From contig FLQS01000007.1 of NCBI GenBank assembly GCA_900078375.1, positions 79,228 through 143,227 of the forward strand: a stretch of 64,000 nucleotides of DNA, given 5' to 3'. How positions within the stretch are numbered: the stretch's first letter is position 1; each line of letters opens with the position of its first letter. Positions 19,455 through 27,870 of this stretch are shown one piece after another. Source of the stretch: an uncultured Mycobacterium sp. Its GTDB lineage: Bacteria > Actinomycetota > Actinomycetes > Mycobacteriales > Mycobacteriaceae. The position numbers were made by a program, and so were the translations under genes. The notes beneath the pieces were generated by a model. It had not been told where the DNA came from. It was given only the letters and a program-made list of their open reading frames with translations, and made no database searches.

Positions 19455-19513
19455 CTGCCCTCCGAGGGAGCCTAGCGGTTTGCACTAGAGTCTCAGGCGG
19501 ACATTTCAGCCAG

Positions 19514-19585
19514 TCCGTCGTGGTGTAATCGGCAGCACCTCTGATTTTGGTTCAGATAGTTCAGGTTCGAGTCCTGGCGACGGAG
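19514..19585 (+). tRNA. glnU: tRNA-Gln (TTG anticodon)
   Basis: A complete cloverleaf of 72 bases. The acceptor stem TCCGTCG pairs with CGACGGA, the anticodon stem TCTGA/TCAGA encloses the loop TTTTGGT with anticodon TTG at 19547-19549, and the T arm is TCAGG/CCTGG around TTCGAGT. CCA is not encoded. It lies just before glmU, the position of glnU in M. tuberculosis. Confidence 0.95.
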
Positions 19586-19638
19586 CGAGCTCTCGGCGAG
19601 CGACCCTCGGCACCGGGCGAGCACTGGGAGGTCTCCAG

Positions 19639-21129
19639 GTGACTACACACACCGATGCCGCCGTCCTGGTGCTGGCGGCCGGGGCCGGCACTCGAATGCG
19701 TTCTGAGACCCCCAAGGTGTTGCACACCCTTGGCGGGCGCAGCATGCTCGCGCACGCCCTGCACGCGGTGGCCAAGGTCGCACCCCAGCACCTGGTGGTC
19801 GTGCTCGGCAAGGACCGCGAACGCATCGGCCCGGTCGTCACCGGGTTGGCCGACGAACTGGGCCGCGCCATCGAGGTCGCGGTCCAGGACCAACAGCTGG
19901 GCACCGGGCACGCCGTGCTGTGCGGCCTGTCCGGGCTACCCGACGATTTCGCCGGCACGGTCGTTGTGACATCCGGGGACGTGCCGCTGCTGGACGCCGA
20001 GACGCTGGCCGAGCTGATCGCCATCCATCGCGGCCAACGCGCGGCGGCGACGATCGTGACCACGACGCTGCCCAACGCGACCGGGTATGGCCGGATCCTG
20101 CGCACCCAGGATGGCGAAGTCATCGCGATCGTCGAGGAAACCGACGCCACCCCGCAGCAGCGCGCCATCCGCGAGGTCAACGCCGGTGTCTACGCCTTCG
20201 ATATCGCCGAACTGCGGTCGGCGCTGAGCCGGCTGTCGGCCGACAACGCCCAGCACGAGCTGTACCTGACCGACGTCATCGCGATCCTGCGGGCCGACCA
20301 TCGGGTCGTGCACGCCAAGCACGTCGACGATGCAGCCCTGGTCGCCGGGGTCAACGACCGGGTGCAGCTCTCGGAGTTGGCCCGCGAACTCAACCGCCGC
20401 GTGGTGGCTGCCCATCAGCGGGCGGGCGTCACCGTCGTCGACCCGCTGACCACCTGGATCGACGTCGACGTCACCATCGGCGGCGACTCCGTCATCCGCC
20501 CCGGCACCCAACTGTTGGGCGCCACCCGGATCGGTGCCCGCTGCGAGATCGGGCCCGACACCACACTCACCCACGTCAGCGTCGGCGACGACGCCTCGGT
20601 GCTCCGCACCCACGGCAGCGAGTCGGTCATCGGCGACCGGGCGACCGTCGGGCCGTTCACGTTCCTGCGTCCCGGCACCGAGCTCGGGGTGGCCGGCAAG
20701 CTCGGGACGTTCGTCGAGACCAAGAACGCCGTGATCGGGGCAGGCACCAAGGTGCCGCACCTGACCTACGTGGGTGACGCCGACATCGGCGAGCACAGCA
20801 ACATCGGTGCGTCCAGCGTCTTCGTCAACTACGACGGCGAGAACAAGAGCCGCACCACGATCGGCTCGCACGTGCGCACCGGCTCGGACACCATGTTCGT
20901 AGCCCCGGTCACCGTCGGCGACGGTGCCTATACGGGCGCAGGCACCGTGTTGCGTGAGGACGTGCCGCCCGGCGCGCTGGCCGTGTCGGCCGGACCACAA
21001 CGCAATATCGAGGGCTGGGTGCAGCGCAAGCGGCCCGGTAGTCCCGCGGCGGAGGCCGCAAATCGAGCCCGAGCGGCGGACGCCGCCGAGAAGGCCAAGC
21101 GGGCCGCATCGGGTGACGCGATCGAGTGA
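19639..21129 (+). CDS. glmU: Bifunctional GlmU (uridyltransferase and acetyltransferase)
   Basis: A 496-residue GlmU. The N-terminal uridyltransferase domain shows [23 protein letters not shown] (residues 13-35) with the catalytic Arg and Lys. The C-terminal half is a left-handed beta helix of hexapeptide repeats (from about residue 265), with the acetyltransferase site near [15 protein letters not shown]. It makes UDP-GlcNAc from glucosamine-1-phosphate, acetyl-CoA and UTP for peptidoglycan and arabinogalactan linkage. A basic, Ala-rich tail of 35 residues follows the repeats, as in mycobacterial GlmU. The start is GTG; prs follows in the same direction. Confidence 0.97.
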   Translation: MTTHTDAAVLVLAAGAGTRMRSETPKVLHTLGGRSMLAHALHAVAKVAPQHLVVVLGKDRERIGPVVTGLADELGRAIEVAVQDQQLGTGHAVLCGLSGLPDDFAGTVVVTSGDVPLLDAETLAELIAIHRGQRAAATIVTTTLPNATGYGRILRTQDGEVIAIVEETDATPQQRAIREVNAGVYAFDIAELRSALSRLSADNAQHELYLTDVIAILRADHRVVHAKHVDDAALVAGVNDRVQLSELARELNRRVVAAHQRAGVTVVDPLTTWIDVDVTIGGDSVIRPGTQLLGATRIGARCEIGPDTTLTHVSVGDDASVLRTHGSESVIGDRATVGPFTFLRPGTELGVAGKLGTFVETKNAVIGAGTKVPHLTYVGDADIGEHSNIGASSVFVNYDGENKSRTTIGSHVRTGSDTMFVAPVTVGDGAYTGAGTVLREDVPPGALAVSAGPQRNIEGWVQRKRPGSPAAEAANRARAADAAEKAKRAASGDAIE

Positions 21130-21144
21130 TCGGCGTCGCCAGAT

Positions 21145-21184
21145 GTTGCCTTTTTGGTAACCCGGGGACCTAGCACCGTACGAT
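21145..21184 (+). promoter_or_regulatory. Hairpin and candidate -10 before prs
   Basis: The 94-base gap between glmU and prs holds a short hairpin, GTTGCC/GGTAAC around TTTTT (21145-21161), and a TANNNT -10 candidate TACGAT at 21179-21184, 39 bases before the prs GTG. This suggests that prs also has its own promoter. Confidence 0.35.
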
Positions 21185-21223
21185 TGGCCCGTATCGATCC
21201 CCGACCGGCAAGGGCAACACACA

Positions 21224-22204
21224 GTGGGCACGGACTGGACCGACAACCGCAAAAATCTGATGCTCTTCTCGGGCCGCGCGCACCCGGAGCTGGCCGAACA
21301 GGTCGCCAAGGAGCTCGACATCGAGGTCACAGCGCAGACCGCACGAGATTTCGCCAATGGCGAGATCTTCGTCCGCTTCGACGAATCGGTGCGCGGCTGC
21401 GACGCTTTCGTCCTGCAGTCCCATCCCGCGCCGCTGAACAAGTGGCTGATGGAACAGCTGATCATGATCGACGCGCTCAAGCGCGGCAGCGCCAAGCGGA
21501 TCACCGCGATCCTGCCGTTCTATCCGTACGCCCGCCAGGACAAGAAGCACCGCGGCCGCGAACCCATCTCGGCCCGCCTGGTCGCCGACCTCTACAAGAC
21601 CGCGGGCGCCGACCGCATCGTCACTGTCGACCTGCACACCGACCAGATCCAGGGCTTCTTCGACGGCCCGGTCGATCACATGCGGGCCCAGCCGCTGCTG
21701 ACCGGCTACATCAGGGATAACTACAACTGCCAGGACGTTGTCGTGGTCTCGCCGGACTCCGGCCGGGTGCGGGTCGCCGAGAAGTGGGCCGACGCACTGG
21801 GTGGCACGCCCCTGGCGTTCATCCACAAGACTCGCGACCCGAAAGTGCCCAACCAGGTGGTGTCCAACCGGGTCGTCGGTGACGTGGCGGGCAAGACCTG
21901 CGTGCTGACTGACGACATGATCGACACTGGCGGCACCATCGCCGGCGCGGTCAAGCTGCTGCACAACGACGGCGCCAAGGACGTCATCATCGCCGCCACC
22001 CACGGCGTGCTGTCGGACCCGGCCCGCGAGCGGCTGGCCGACAGCGGCGCGCGTGAAATCATCGTCACCAACACCCTGCCGATCGACGAAGCCAAGCGGT
22101 TCCCGCAGCTGACGGTGCTGTCCATCGCCCCGCTGCTGGCTCGCACCATTCGTGCGGTCTTCGAAAACGGTTCGGTGACAGGCCTTTTCGACGGGGATGC
22201 GTAG
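21224..22204 (+). CDS. prs: Ribose-phosphate pyrophosphokinase
   Basis: A 326-residue PRPP synthetase. ATP- and substrate-binding motifs are visible: FANGEIFVRFDESVRG, the flexible loop PYARQDKKHRGREPI, VDLHTDQIQGFF and the PRPP-binding VLTDDMIDTGGTIAGA. It makes PRPP for nucleotides, His, Trp and, in mycobacteria, the decaprenyl-phosphoryl arabinose pathway. The start is GTG. An ArsC-like gene starts at the very next base after the stop. Confidence 0.97.
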   Translation: MGTDWTDNRKNLMLFSGRAHPELAEQVAKELDIEVTAQTARDFANGEIFVRFDESVRGCDAFVLQSHPAPLNKWLMEQLIMIDALKRGSAKRITAILPFYPYARQDKKHRGREPISARLVADLYKTAGADRIVTVDLHTDQIQGFFDGPVDHMRAQPLLTGYIRDNYNCQDVVVVSPDSGRVRVAEKWADALGGTPLAFIHKTRDPKVPNQVVSNRVVGDVAGKTCVLTDDMIDTGGTIAGAVKLLHNDGAKDVIIAATHGVLSDPARERLADSGAREIIVTNTLPIDEAKRFPQLTVLSIAPLLARTIRAVFENGSVTGLFDGDA

Positions 22205-22546
22205 TTGTCCAGCACCATCTATCACAACCCCCGTTGCAGCACCTCCCGCAAGACCCTGGATCTGCTACGCGACAACGGTATTGAGCCGACGGTTGTCGAG
22301 TATCTGAAGACGCCGCCATCGCGTGCCGAGATCGCCAAGCTGATCGCCGACGCCGGCATCGATGTGCGCGCGGGCGTCCGCAAGCGCGAATCGCTCTACA
22401 CCGAGCTGAATCTCGCCGAGGCCAGCGACGACGAGCTGCTCGACGCCATGGCGGCCAACCCGATCCTCATCGAGCGTCCGTTCGTGGTGACCCCCAAGGG
22501 CACCCGCCTGGCCCGTCCGATCGAATCGGTGCACGAAATTCTGTGA
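22205..22546 (+). CDS. ArsC/YffB-family reductase-like protein
   Basis: A 113-residue thioredoxin-fold protein of the ArsC/Spx family. The N-terminal NPRCSTSRKTLDLL stretch has the redox Cys at residue 10 followed by Ser-Arg, and IERPFVVTPKGTRLARP near the C-terminus is the family's conserved basic motif. It is annotated widely as glutaredoxin-type arsenate reductase, but no arsenic genes are nearby and mycobacteria lack glutathione, so the substrate is uncertain. The start is TTG, immediately after the prs stop codon, implying translational coupling; the stop overlaps the lpqT start by 4 bases. M. tuberculosis has no gene here. Confidence 0.88.
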   Translation: MSSTIYHNPRCSTSRKTLDLLRDNGIEPTVVEYLKTPPSRAEIAKLIADAGIDVRAGVRKRESLYTELNLAEASDDELLDAMAANPILIERPFVVTPKGTRLARPIESVHEIL

Positions 22547-23199
22547 GAGCTTGTAGCGCAGGCCTTTTCCTCACGCTGGCCATGACCGTGGCGGCGTGCG
22601 GGTCTGCGCCGCCGGACTATTCCTCGGTGTGGTCCACACCCGCAACGACGACAACCACGGCGGCGCCCACCACCACGGACAAGCCGCAGCCAATCGTCGA
22701 ATTCCTTTACGGCCATCAGGTTGTCGGAGAGCAGATTCCGCTGGACAGGCTCACCGACATCACCGTGACGCTGCTGCCGCCACCGGGCTGGACCAAGCCC
22801 GCCAAATCGAACTTCTCCCCCGGCACCGAAGTCATCGCAAAAAAGGGAACTGATTCGATGGCGACGGTGGTGGTGTTGAAGCTCAGCGGCAACTTCGACG
22901 TCGGCGAGGCGCTACAGCACGCCAACGTCGATGCCGAAGCGTCAAAGAACTTCACCAAACTCAACGCCTCCACCGCCGACTTCGACGGGTTCCCGTCGTC
23001 GATGATCGAGGGCAGCTACGACACCGCCGACGGCAAGCGGCTGCACACCTACCGCCGGGTGGTGATCCCGGCGACCCCCGCACCGGCCTTCCAGCGCTAC
23101 CTTGTGCTGTTCTCGGTGACGACGGCGGCGGACCAGACCGTGACCGAAGCCGGTGACGTCGAGGCAATCATCAAGGGCTTCAACGTCGCGCTCAAATAG
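22543..23199 (+). CDS. lpqT: LpqT, LpqN/LpqT-family lipoprotein
   Basis: A 218-residue lipoprotein equivalent to Rv1016c. The signal peptide ends in the lipobox TVAAC, followed by a Thr-rich linker (about residues 30-50) that could be glycosylated. The folded part (about 60-218) is the LpqN/LpqT domain, with the PPGWTKP motif also seen in the LpqN-like gene at 61754-62458. Exported surface lipoproteins of this family are of unclear function. The GTG start overlaps the ArsC-like stop by 4 bases. Confidence 0.9.
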   Translation: MRACSAGLFLTLAMTVAACGSAPPDYSSVWSTPATTTTTAAPTTTDKPQPIVEFLYGHQVVGEQIPLDRLTDITVTLLPPPGWTKPAKSNFSPGTEVIAKKGTDSMATVVVLKLSGNFDVGEALQHANVDAEASKNFTKLNASTADFDGFPSSMIEGSYDTADGKRLHTYRRVVIPATPAPAFQRYLVLFSVTTAADQTVTEAGDVEAIIKGFNVALK

Positions 23200-23222
23200 C
23201 CCGTGACCCTAGAGTGGTCGGC

Positions 23223-24089
23223 ATGAGTTGGACCGCTGCAGATTTGCCGTCGTTCGCCGGACGGACCGTCATCGTCACCGGAGCCAACAGCGGCTTGGGT
23301 CTGGTCACCGCCCGAGAGCTCGCCCGCGTCGGCGCACACGTCATCCTGGCGTGCCGCAATGCGGGCAAGGGCACCGAAGCCGCCGCAACCATGACCGGGG
23401 ATGTCGAGGTGCGCAGCCTCGATCTGCAGGATCTGGCCTCGATCAAGGAGTTCGCGGACGGCGTGCAGAGCGTCGACGTGCTGATCAACAATGCCGGCAT
23501 CATGGCCGTCCCGTACACCGTGACCAAGGACGGTTTCGAGAGCCAGATCGGGACCAACCACCTCGGGCATTTCGCGCTGACCAACCTGCTGCTGCCGAAG
23601 GTGACCGACCGCGTGGTCACGGTGTCGTCGTTCATGCACGTGCTGGGCAAGATCAGCCTCAAGGACCTGAACTGGAAGGCCCGGCCGTACTCGGCCTGGC
23701 TGGCCTACGGCCAGTCCAAGCTGGCGAACCTGCAGTTCACCAGCGAGTTGCAGAGACGCCTCGACGGTGCCGGCTCGACGCTGAAGTCCCACGCCGCGCA
23801 CCCCGGGTACTCGGCCACCAACCTGCAGGGCCAGACCGGCAACCGGTTGGGCACCAGGATCTGGGACGCCGGCAATGCGCTAGTGGCCACCAGCGCCGAC
23901 TTCGGCGCGCGCCAGACGCTGTACGCCGCTAGCCAGGACCTGCCGGGCAACAGCTTCATCGGCCCCAAGTTCGTCATGCGTGGGCCGACCGGGCAGTCAC
24001 CACGCAGCCCGCTGGCCAGCAACCAGGCATGCGCGAACGCGCTGTGGCGGCTATCCGAGCAGCTCACGGCGGTCGAATTTCCACTCTGA
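23223..24089 (+). CDS. Short-chain dehydrogenase/reductase
   Basis: A 288-residue SDR enzyme. The NAD(P)-binding TGANSGLG is at residues about 19-26, NNAG in the middle, and the catalytic Ser and YxxxK appear in VVTVSSF and YGQSKLANL. It resembles the retinol-dehydrogenase-like SDRs of mycobacteria, which have a long C-terminal extension (GFFxPGY-like loop replaced by [11 protein letters not shown]). The substrate is unknown. The ATG at 23223 is preferred over an ATG 9 bases earlier because the extra residues are not conserved in the family. It sits between lpqT and rplY. Confidence 0.9.
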   Translation: MSWTAADLPSFAGRTVIVTGANSGLGLVTARELARVGAHVILACRNAGKGTEAAATMTGDVEVRSLDLQDLASIKEFADGVQSVDVLINNAGIMAVPYTVTKDGFESQIGTNHLGHFALTNLLLPKVTDRVVTVSSFMHVLGKISLKDLNWKARPYSAWLAYGQSKLANLQFTSELQRRLDGAGSTLKSHAAHPGYSATNLQGQTGNRLGTRIWDAGNALVATSADFGARQTLYAASQDLPGNSFIGPKFVMRGPTGQSPRSPLASNQACANALWRLSEQLTAVEFPL

Positions 24090-24102
24090 GGTTCTCGTCG
24101 GC

Positions 24103-24143
24103 TACCCTGGTGGCCGCGTCACGGCGAGGGTGGTCCAGCCACC
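24103..24143 (+). promoter_or_regulatory. Candidate rplY promoter and leader hairpin
   Basis: TACCCT (24103-24108) fits a -10 element. About 20 bases later GGTGG (24129-24133) pairs with CCACC (24139-24143) around TCCAG. The 136-base gap before rplY would then be transcribed as a leader of roughly 110 bases, long enough for regulation by ribosomal protein or RNA structure; this is inference only. Confidence 0.35.
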
Positions 24144-24225
24144 GTTATCGACGAGGCAACCTTCTCGATTGGTGCCTGCCTTCTCCGTGCGGATGACCAC
24201 AACAGGCAACTCAGGAGCACCGATC

Positions 24226-24876
24226 ATGGCCAAGAACGCCACCAGCAAGCTCACCGCCGACGTGCGGGACAAGACCGGCAAGGGTGCATCGCGCCAGGCC
24301 CGCCGCGACGGCAAGGTTCCCGTTGTGCTCTACGGCCACGGCGCCGACCCGCAGCACCTCGAGCTCAGTGCCCGCGAATTCGCCGCCGTCCTGCGGCACT
24401 CCGGCACCAACGCCGTGCTGGCCCTGGACATCAACGGCAAGGAGCAGCTGGCGCTGACCAAGGCGCTGGCCGTGCACCCCATCCGCCGCAGCATCCAGCA
24501 CGCTGACCTGGTGATCGTTCGTCGCGGCGAGAAGGTGACCGTCGAGGTCAACGTCCACCTCGAGGGCGACGCCGCCTCCGGCACCCTGGTCACCCAGGAC
24601 GCCACCTCCATCGAGATCGAGGCCGAAGCGCTGTCGATCCCGGAACAACTGACCGTCTCGATCGAAGGCGCCGAGGAAGGCACCCAGATCACCGCAGGCC
24701 AGGTCGAGCTGCCCGCCGGTATCACGCTGGTCAGCGATCCCGACCTGCTGTTGGTCAACATCGTCACGGCCCCGTCGGCTGAGGAACTCGAGTCCGAGGG
24801 CGGCGGCGAGGCCGCCGAAGCGGTCGAGACGGCTGACGCTGCCGACGGCGAGGGCGAGTCGGCCGAGGCCGAGTAA
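24226..24876 (+). CDS. rplY: Ribosomal protein bL25, long CTC form
   Basis: A 216-residue bL25 of the general-stress (CTC) type: the N-terminal 5S rRNA-binding domain ([35 protein letters not shown]) is followed by the TL5 C-terminal domain (about residues 100-185, with [13 protein letters not shown]) and an acidic Glu/Ala tail. The ATG at 24226 follows AGGAG. It equals Rv1015c. pth follows after 6 bases, the standard actinobacterial arrangement. Confidence 0.97.
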   Translation: MAKNATSKLTADVRDKTGKGASRQARRDGKVPVVLYGHGADPQHLELSAREFAAVLRHSGTNAVLALDINGKEQLALTKALAVHPIRRSIQHADLVIVRRGEKVTVEVNVHLEGDAASGTLVTQDATSIEIEAEALSIPEQLTVSIEGAEEGTQITAGQVELPAGITLVSDPDLLLVNIVTAPSAEELESEGGGEAAEAVETADAADGEGESAEAE

Positions 24877-24882
24877 GCCCGA

Positions 24883-25458
24883 ATGGCCGAACCCCTGCTG
24901 GTTGTCGGCCTCGGCAACCCGGGTCCGCAGTACGCCAAGACCCGGCACAACCTCGGCTTCATGGTGGCCGACCTGCTGGCCGGCCGGATGGGCGCACAGT
25001 TCAAGGTGCACAAGCGTTCTGGCGCCGAGATCGTGACCGGCCGGCTCGGTCATCGTCCCGTCGTGCTGGCCAAGCCCCGCACGTACATGAACGAGTCCGG
25101 ACGCCAGGTCGGTCCGTTGGCGACGTTCTACTCGGTGATGCCGGCCGACATCATCGTCATCCACGACGAGCTCGACATCGACTTCGGCCGGATCCGGCTG
25201 AAGCTCGGTGGCGGCGAGGGTGGCCACAACGGGCTGCGGTCGGTGGCTAACTCTCTGGGCACCAAGAACTTTCAGCGAGTGCGCATCGGGGTCGGACGCC
25301 CGCCGGGGCGCAAGGATCCGGCTGCCTATGTGCTGGAGCCCTTCGCCGCCGCCGAACGTCCGGAGGTGCCGGCGATCTGCGAGCAGGCCGCCGACGCCAC
25401 CGAGCTGCTGATCGAGGTCGGCCTGGAGACCGCCCAGAACCAGGTACATGCCTGGTGA
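24883..25458 (+). CDS. pth: Peptidyl-tRNA hydrolase
   Basis: A 191-residue Pth. Catalytic His is in [14 protein letters not shown] (residues 15-28), the Asn in [10 protein letters not shown], the Asp in [28 protein letters not shown], and the conserved [20 protein letters not shown] follows. It releases peptides from peptidyl-tRNA after drop-off. It begins 6 bases after rplY and probably shares its mRNA. Its stop codon lies inside the first unit of a 29-base tandem repeat. Confidence 0.98.
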   Translation: MAEPLLVVGLGNPGPQYAKTRHNLGFMVADLLAGRMGAQFKVHKRSGAEIVTGRLGHRPVVLAKPRTYMNESGRQVGPLATFYSVMPADIIVIHDELDIDFGRIRLKLGGGEGGHNGLRSVANSLGTKNFQRVRIGVGRPPGRKDPAAYVLEPFAAAERPEVPAICEQAADATELLIEVGLETAQNQVHAW

Positions 25459-25511
25459 CGGAGCCGTTGGGACGGCGACATCGGTGACGGAGCCGCTGGG
25501 CCGGCGACATC
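25454..25511. repeat. 29-base tandem duplication at the pth 3' end
   Basis: Two adjacent 29-base units (25454-25482 and 25483-25511) begin GGTGACGGAGCCG and end GGCGACATC and differ at two positions. The first includes the pth stop codon. Nothing else of note is seen between pth and the gene at 25602. Confidence 0.8.
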
Positions 25512-25601
25512 GGTGCAGGCGGCGTAAGGATTCACCAGGCGGGCGTCAGGATTCCGTAGAGATCACTGACCCGGCGTCACTGCCGACGTAGACCTGAATG
25601 C

Positions 25602-26189
25602 GTGAGTATTTCCCGTGTTTGGGGTTCCTTCGACGCCTATCCGGCGCGCTATGGCGTGGCCCGCTACCGCCTGGTCGTGTTCCCGCCCGGCGTCACCGTC
25701 CGCGAACGGCGAATCTTGCGGGTGTGGCGAGGTTGGCCGCTGTGGGGTGCGGCGTTGTGGGTGGGCCTGCAGATCGGCGGCGAGTTCGCCGGTATGCCCG
25801 AGACCGCGCTGATCGGCGGGTCGATGATCTACATCGCCGTGGGCGCATTGGTGTTCGTGCTGGCGGGTGACACCCGGGTGCGGGTGCGCACCCTGACGGC
25901 GGTCGTGATCGCCGGCTACGGCGACGACGATGTCGACCGACGGTATTCGCAGCTGCGGGTGATGGCGCGGACTCTCGATCAGGCCGACCTCGATCTGACG
26001 GAGGGCCGCATCTCCCCACTGGAACACGAGGCCCGCTGGTGGCAGGTCTACGACGTTCTCGACGCGATGGCGAGCTCAGCGCCCTCTTCGCGTACCAGCC
26101 ACACACCCAGTGCGATCAGTGCGGCGGCCTCGAATCCGGCGATCCCACGTTCCACCAAGCCGAGCGGGATCAACGTCCACCACCGTTGA
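25602..26189 (+). CDS. DUF6611-like small membrane protein with extended C-terminus
   Basis: A 195-residue frame starting GTG. Residues 1-155 look like a real protein: an arginine-rich N-terminus, two hydrophobic segments (about 45-65 and 72-90) and a charged soluble part with YSQLRVMARTLDQADLDLTEGRISPLEHEARWWQVYD. This resembles the actinobacterial DUF6611 family of unknown function. The last 40 residues are Ser/Pro/Ala-rich and lie wholly over the 3' end of the convergent DUF998 gene, so they look like read-through of a lost stop rather than protein. The overlap is 142 bases. Confidence 0.7.
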   Translation: MSISRVWGSFDAYPARYGVARYRLVVFPPGVTVRERRILRVWRGWPLWGAALWVGLQIGGEFAGMPETALIGGSMIYIAVGALVFVLAGDTRVRVRTLTAVVIAGYGDDDVDRRYSQLRVMARTLDQADLDLTEGRISPLEHEARWWQVYDVLDAMASSAPSSRTSHTPSAISAAASNPAIPRSTKPSGINVHHR

Positions 26190-26701
26190 CCGGTCACCAT
26201 GCCGACCGCGATGGCCCCGAACAGTATTGTCAGCCAGCCGATTCCGATCACCGCGAGCCACCTGGCCGCCCGGGCGGCGGCGCTCTGGCCACGGGCGATG
26301 AGCAGCACCGCCAGCGGCAGTGCGACGAACGCGACCAGGGTCGCGAACCGGTGCATAGTTCCCGAAGCACTTGGCCCGGCGACCCAGTTGTGCTTGGGAA
26401 ATGCCACGACCGCCACGAGGCCGACCACCCACAGCCCCATGAACACCGACCCGGCCGATAGCGATCGCACCCGGCCGGCACGGATCAGGCCGTACAGCAG
26501 CGCAGCCGAACCGCCGGCCAGCACCAACACCGCAGCGACGAACGCCCAACTGCCCGCGGTGTACACGTATTCGGAGATGGTTGCCGAGCGCAGTTCCCCA
26601 CGCCGGGAGGGCTGCCCGCCAACTGTGGCGTCGAGGGCGAGCACGACGACCATCGGCGCAACGGCACCGAACACCCCGATCCAGCCGAGCGCGCGCACCA
26701 T
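26048..26701 (-). CDS. DUF998 membrane protein
   Basis: A 217-residue protein with about six transmembrane segments, resembling the DUF998 family (YVYTAGSWAFVAAVLVLAGGSAALLYGL, FPKHNWVAGPSASGTMHRFATLVAFVALPLAVLLIA). The function of this family is not known. It starts 9 bases after the iron-sulfur oxidoreductase gene stops, in the same direction, so the two may be cotranscribed. Its last 142 bases overlap the convergent gene on the other strand. Confidence 0.85.
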   Translation of the reverse strand: MVRALGWIGVFGAVAPMVVVLALDATVGGQPSRRGELRSATISEYVYTAGSWAFVAAVLVLAGGSAALLYGLIRAGRVRSLSAGSVFMGLWVVGLVAVVAFPKHNWVAGPSASGTMHRFATLVAFVALPLAVLLIARGQSAAARAARWLAVIGIGWLTILFGAIAVGMVTGQRWWTLIPLGLVERGIAGFEAAALIALGVWLVREEGAELAIASRTS

Positions 26702-26710
26702 CGGCCCAGT

Positions 26711-27742
26711 TTACGCGCGCCCTCGTATGCCGGAGTCCACAACCTTGACCGGCTTGTGCGGGTAGCGCCGCTCCGCATACTCCTTAGCGGCTGAATTCGG
26801 CAGCACATAAAGGGTTTCGGGCTTCTCCTGCAGCGGTCGCAGGACGAGATCCATGAACCCCTTGCGGTCGTCGAGGTAGGGCTCGATGACATCCTCGCCG
26901 GCCGGGCAGACGGCGAGGCAGTAGGCGGCCTTGTAGTTGGGCTTGAACGCGAGGCTCTGCCACATCGAGGCGTTCTCCGAATCGGTGACCCGGGAACGGA
27001 AGTCGGCGGCATCCTCGCTGTCGGCGATGGTCTGCACCCAGTCGGTGAACCCACCCATGAACTCGCGATAGTTGTGCACCGAGCACGCGACGAAGTCGAA
27101 TTCCCCGTCTTTCTTGATGGCGCCGACGGGGCACGCCGCGACACACAGCTTGCATTCCAGGCACGGCGAATAGTCCAGTGGTGCACCGTAACTGCTGACC
27201 GGTGCATCGACCAGGATGGTGGCCAGCAGGATGAAGTTGCCGAACTTCGGGTGGATGACGTTGCGATGGATGCCCATCACGCCCAAGCCGGCGGCCACCG
27301 CGACGGGCTTGTGCGCGATCACCCAGATCCGGCCCGGGTAGCGATCCATCTCCATCGGAAACGTGGCTGACGGGTTGAGCACGCGGTGACCGGCATCCTG
27401 CAACGCCCGGGTGATCCGGTGGGCGGCCTCGTTGATCAGCTCGCCGGTGCGGTGGAATTCCTGGTTGGCGACGCTGCGCGCGACGGACCGCACATTGTCA
27501 CGGTTCATCCGCACGACCAGGCTGAGGTAACTCCTGGTGCCCGGCAGAGCCGCCTCGGCATGCTCACGTTCGCCGGCCAGCTCGGGATTGTCCACGCTGG
27601 CGAACGCCACATCGTCGGCACCGGCAGCCAGGCACAGCGCACGCAGCCAATCGGCGTCGATCACCCCTGACGGTTCCTGGCGCTGGCGGGCGCGGACGGC
27701 CTGCACGGTCGGATGTTCGGCCAGTCGCGGCGGCACGTTCAT
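26711..27742 (-). CDS. 4Fe-4S iron-sulfur oxidoreductase, QueG/reductive dehalogenase-like
   Basis: A 343-residue soluble protein with a C-terminal ferredoxin domain: CLECKLCVAACPVGAI gives one CxxCxxCxxxCP cluster site, and a second set of cysteines lies in FVACSVHN and YCLAVCPAGED. The N-terminal 190 residues resemble the cobalamin-binding fold of epoxyqueuosine reductase and reductive dehalogenase-like proteins (YLSLVVRMN, GLGVMGIHRNVIHPKFGNFILLATILVDAP). It has no Tat signal, so it is cytoplasmic. The true substrate is unknown. The ATG at 27742 is used because earlier frames run into the intergenic operator. A perfect-arm palindrome lies 3 bases upstream. Confidence 0.88.
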   Translation of the reverse strand: MNVPPRLAEHPTVQAVRARQRQEPSGVIDADWLRALCLAAGADDVAFASVDNPELAGEREHAEAALPGTRSYLSLVVRMNRDNVRSVARSVANQEFHRTGELINEAAHRITRALQDAGHRVLNPSATFPMEMDRYPGRIWVIAHKPVAVAAGLGVMGIHRNVIHPKFGNFILLATILVDAPVSSYGAPLDYSPCLECKLCVAACPVGAIKKDGEFDFVACSVHNYREFMGGFTDWVQTIADSEDAADFRSRVTDSENASMWQSLAFKPNYKAAYCLAVCPAGEDVIEPYLDDRKGFMDLVLRPLQEKPETLYVLPNSAAKEYAERRYPHKPVKVVDSGIRGRA

Positions 27743-27744
27743 AT

Positions 27745-27768
27745 CTGAGTACAGTACACCATACTCAG
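27745..27768. promoter_or_regulatory. Palindromic operator candidate
   Basis: CTGAGTA (27745-27751) and TACTCAG (27762-27768) are perfect 7-base inverted arms around a 10-base centre. The 24-base site lies 3 bases before the iron-sulfur gene start, in the 128-base divergent gap to the transporter gene. Its size and symmetry suit a TetR- or GntR-type dimer. Confidence 0.55.
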
Positions 27769-27870
27769 CTTGCGCGCCCTCGTGATCCGGGCCACCTCGG
27801 CCGACGGAATATCGTTTGCCTATGTAATGTTGCCCAACAGCATGGCTTGGGCAACCGGAAGACAACGCTG

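Noticed and set aside
19936..21504. A 522-residue minus-strand open frame opposite glmU and prs
   Set aside because: Low-complexity Asp/Gly/Val/His composition and full overlap with two unmistakable enzymes.
25454..25511. CRISPR-like repeat
   Set aside because: Two directly adjacent copies with no spacers and no cas genes in the window.
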